Source of the DNA: an uncultured Clostridia bacterium
Lineage (GTDB): Bacteria; Bacillota; Clostridia; Christensenellales; UBA1242
DNA length: 5,945 nucleotides
Assembly: GCA_947089305.1 (NCBI GenBank)
Contig: CAMUJQ010000060.1
Coordinates: 1-5,945 of the forward strand
Direction: 5' to 3'
The position numbers and the translations under genes are program-made. Position 1 is the first letter of the stretch. Each line of letters begins with the position of its first letter. This document shows positions 5,220 through 5,945 of the stretch, in pieces. The notes under the pieces were generated by a model. The model was given only the letters and a program-made list of their open reading frames with translations. It did no database searches and had not been told where the DNA came from.

Positions 5220-5945
5220 ATGGATAAAATAAATAATTTTTCTAATGGCACTGAACTTGAAACGGGTGAGATTAAAACTGATATTAGTCATATTTATAGT
5301 CTTATAAAAAATAATCAAAATACTGATGACAACAATCCTCCAGCAACTAGTGGTGGCTTAAGCGAATATGAAAGAAAAAAAGCTATTGAAAAAAAAGCTG
5401 ATTCTATTAGATATGTAACTTATTTTGACTATAAATACAAAAAAATGGATATGATTGATGCTTTAAAATATAAAAGCAATAGTGGGATAATTAAGTTGCC
5501 TACAATTATGTTTTTTCATTATGCAACGGACAGTAATACAAGAGAAAGCACATATACTAACAATTTTCATGTAGATTTTGTTGCCTCATGTGAAGAAGAT
5601 CAAACAGATGATATTGTGGTTACAATTTCAACTAATAATGACAACACAGCAATTAGCTATGAGGACTATAATTTCAAAATTGAAAGTACAGGTACAATAT
5701 GTTCATTTGATTTTGCATATACAAATGTACATTTTAAGGAAGGAAAGATTGGGTGTCCAATATTCATTAATATTAGAAGCAAAAATTACAAAGAAATAAA
5801 ATGTTATGTGCTTAAAATACAAACCCAAAATTATATGGATCTAGGAAACTTTTCTGCAACTCCCATCCATTTAGTTAGAGCCTTACCAGTTGAAACATTG
5901 GATGCGGTTGATATGCCCGAGTTAACTGATGAAAATTTACCTGTT
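5220..5945 (+). CDS. Unrecognised phage protein, probably distal tail or host-contact component (3' end beyond the window)
   Basis: The frame is open from the ATG at 5220 to the last base, giving 242 residues with no stop. I do not recognise the family. The N-terminus (1-32) is a short polar segment with a possible helix (IKTDISHIYSLIKNN). A low-complexity linker follows (about 31-47; NNQNTDDNNPPATSGG). Next is a highly charged stretch (SEYERKKAIEKKADSIRYVT, 48-67). From about 62 the protein is rich in alternating beta-type sequence, for example NNFHVDFVASCEEDQTDDIV, VVTISTNNDNTAISYEDYNF and CYVLKIQTQNY. It has no tryptophan, no membrane segment and no signal peptide. It follows the nozzle gene by 11 bases with a strong ribosome binding site, so it belongs to the same unit. 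An N-terminal anchor, a flexible linker and a beta-rich body would suit a tail needle, fibre or spike attached to the nozzle, but this is inference. An internal virion protein is an alternative. The gene call is firm; the function is not. Confidence 0.8.
   Translation, partial: MDKINNFSNGTELETGEIKTDISHIYSLIKNNQNTDDNNPPATSGGLSEYERKKAIEKKADSIRYVTYFDYKYKKMDMIDALKYKSNSGIIKLPTIMFFHYATDSNTRESTYTNNFHVDFVASCEEDQTDDIVVTISTNNDNTAISYEDYNFKIESTGTICSFDFAYTNVHFKEGKIGCPIFINIRSKNYKEIKCYVLKIQTQNYMDLGNFSATPIHLVRALPVETLDAVDMPELTDENLPV

Noticed and set aside
5368..5399. Two A-runs in the last gene that could act as slippery sites
   Set aside because: They fit an A-AAA-AAA pattern, but a -1 shift at either reaches a stop within a few codons. 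It would give only a short truncated product, and no stimulatory structure is evident.
5578..5799. A 73-codon open frame in another phase near the right end
   Set aside because: It lies wholly within the longer frame starting at 5220, which has a strong ribosome binding site and correct spacing to the nozzle gene. The short frame is a low-complexity shadow.

Overview
The window is a piece of a bacteriophage or prophage genome: a compact, single-strand block of virion structural genes. The DNA is AT-rich (18 of the first 60 bases are G or C, and the rest looks similar). Genes are 1 to 21 bases apart except at one place. Each complete gene whose start is visible has a good Shine-Dalgarno sequence 6 to 10 bases upstream. 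All five visible stop codons are TAA, and all 13 tryptophans are encoded by TGG. This fits a low-GC host that uses strong AGGAG-type ribosome binding, most likely an uncultured Bacillota (Firmicutes) bacterium. It argues against Bacteroidota hosts and against TGA or TAG recoding. The host assignment is inference.

Layout, all on the + strand: (1) the C-terminal part of a portal protein, open at the left edge (2-1150); (2) a scaffolding-like protein (1153-1815); (3) a major capsid protein with an HK97-type layout (1837-3018); (4) a 92-base gap holding a clear intrinsic terminator (3054-3085); (5) a small head-to-tail adaptor-like protein (3111-3677); (6) a beta-propeller tail nozzle-like protein (3679-5208); (7) the first 242 codons of an unrecognised protein that runs off the right edge (5220-5945).

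Together these genes would build the procapsid and the start of a short tail. The portal nucleates the head, the scaffold guides coat assembly, and the coat forms the shell. After DNA packaging, the adaptor and nozzle extend the portal channel. The order portal, scaffold, coat, adaptor, nozzle matches T7 (genes 8-9-10-11-12) and P22 (genes 1-8-5-4-10). No head protease or tape-measure gene lies inside this block. The phage is therefore best read as podovirus-like, although only a few kilobases are visible. The terminator after the coat gene sits where T7 has its T-phi terminator, which suggests that coat is made in excess over tail proteins.

I see no CRISPR array, tRNA, insertion sequence, integrase, defence system or novel non-coding element. 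The least understood part is the final open gene, which probably encodes a distal tail or host-contact component.
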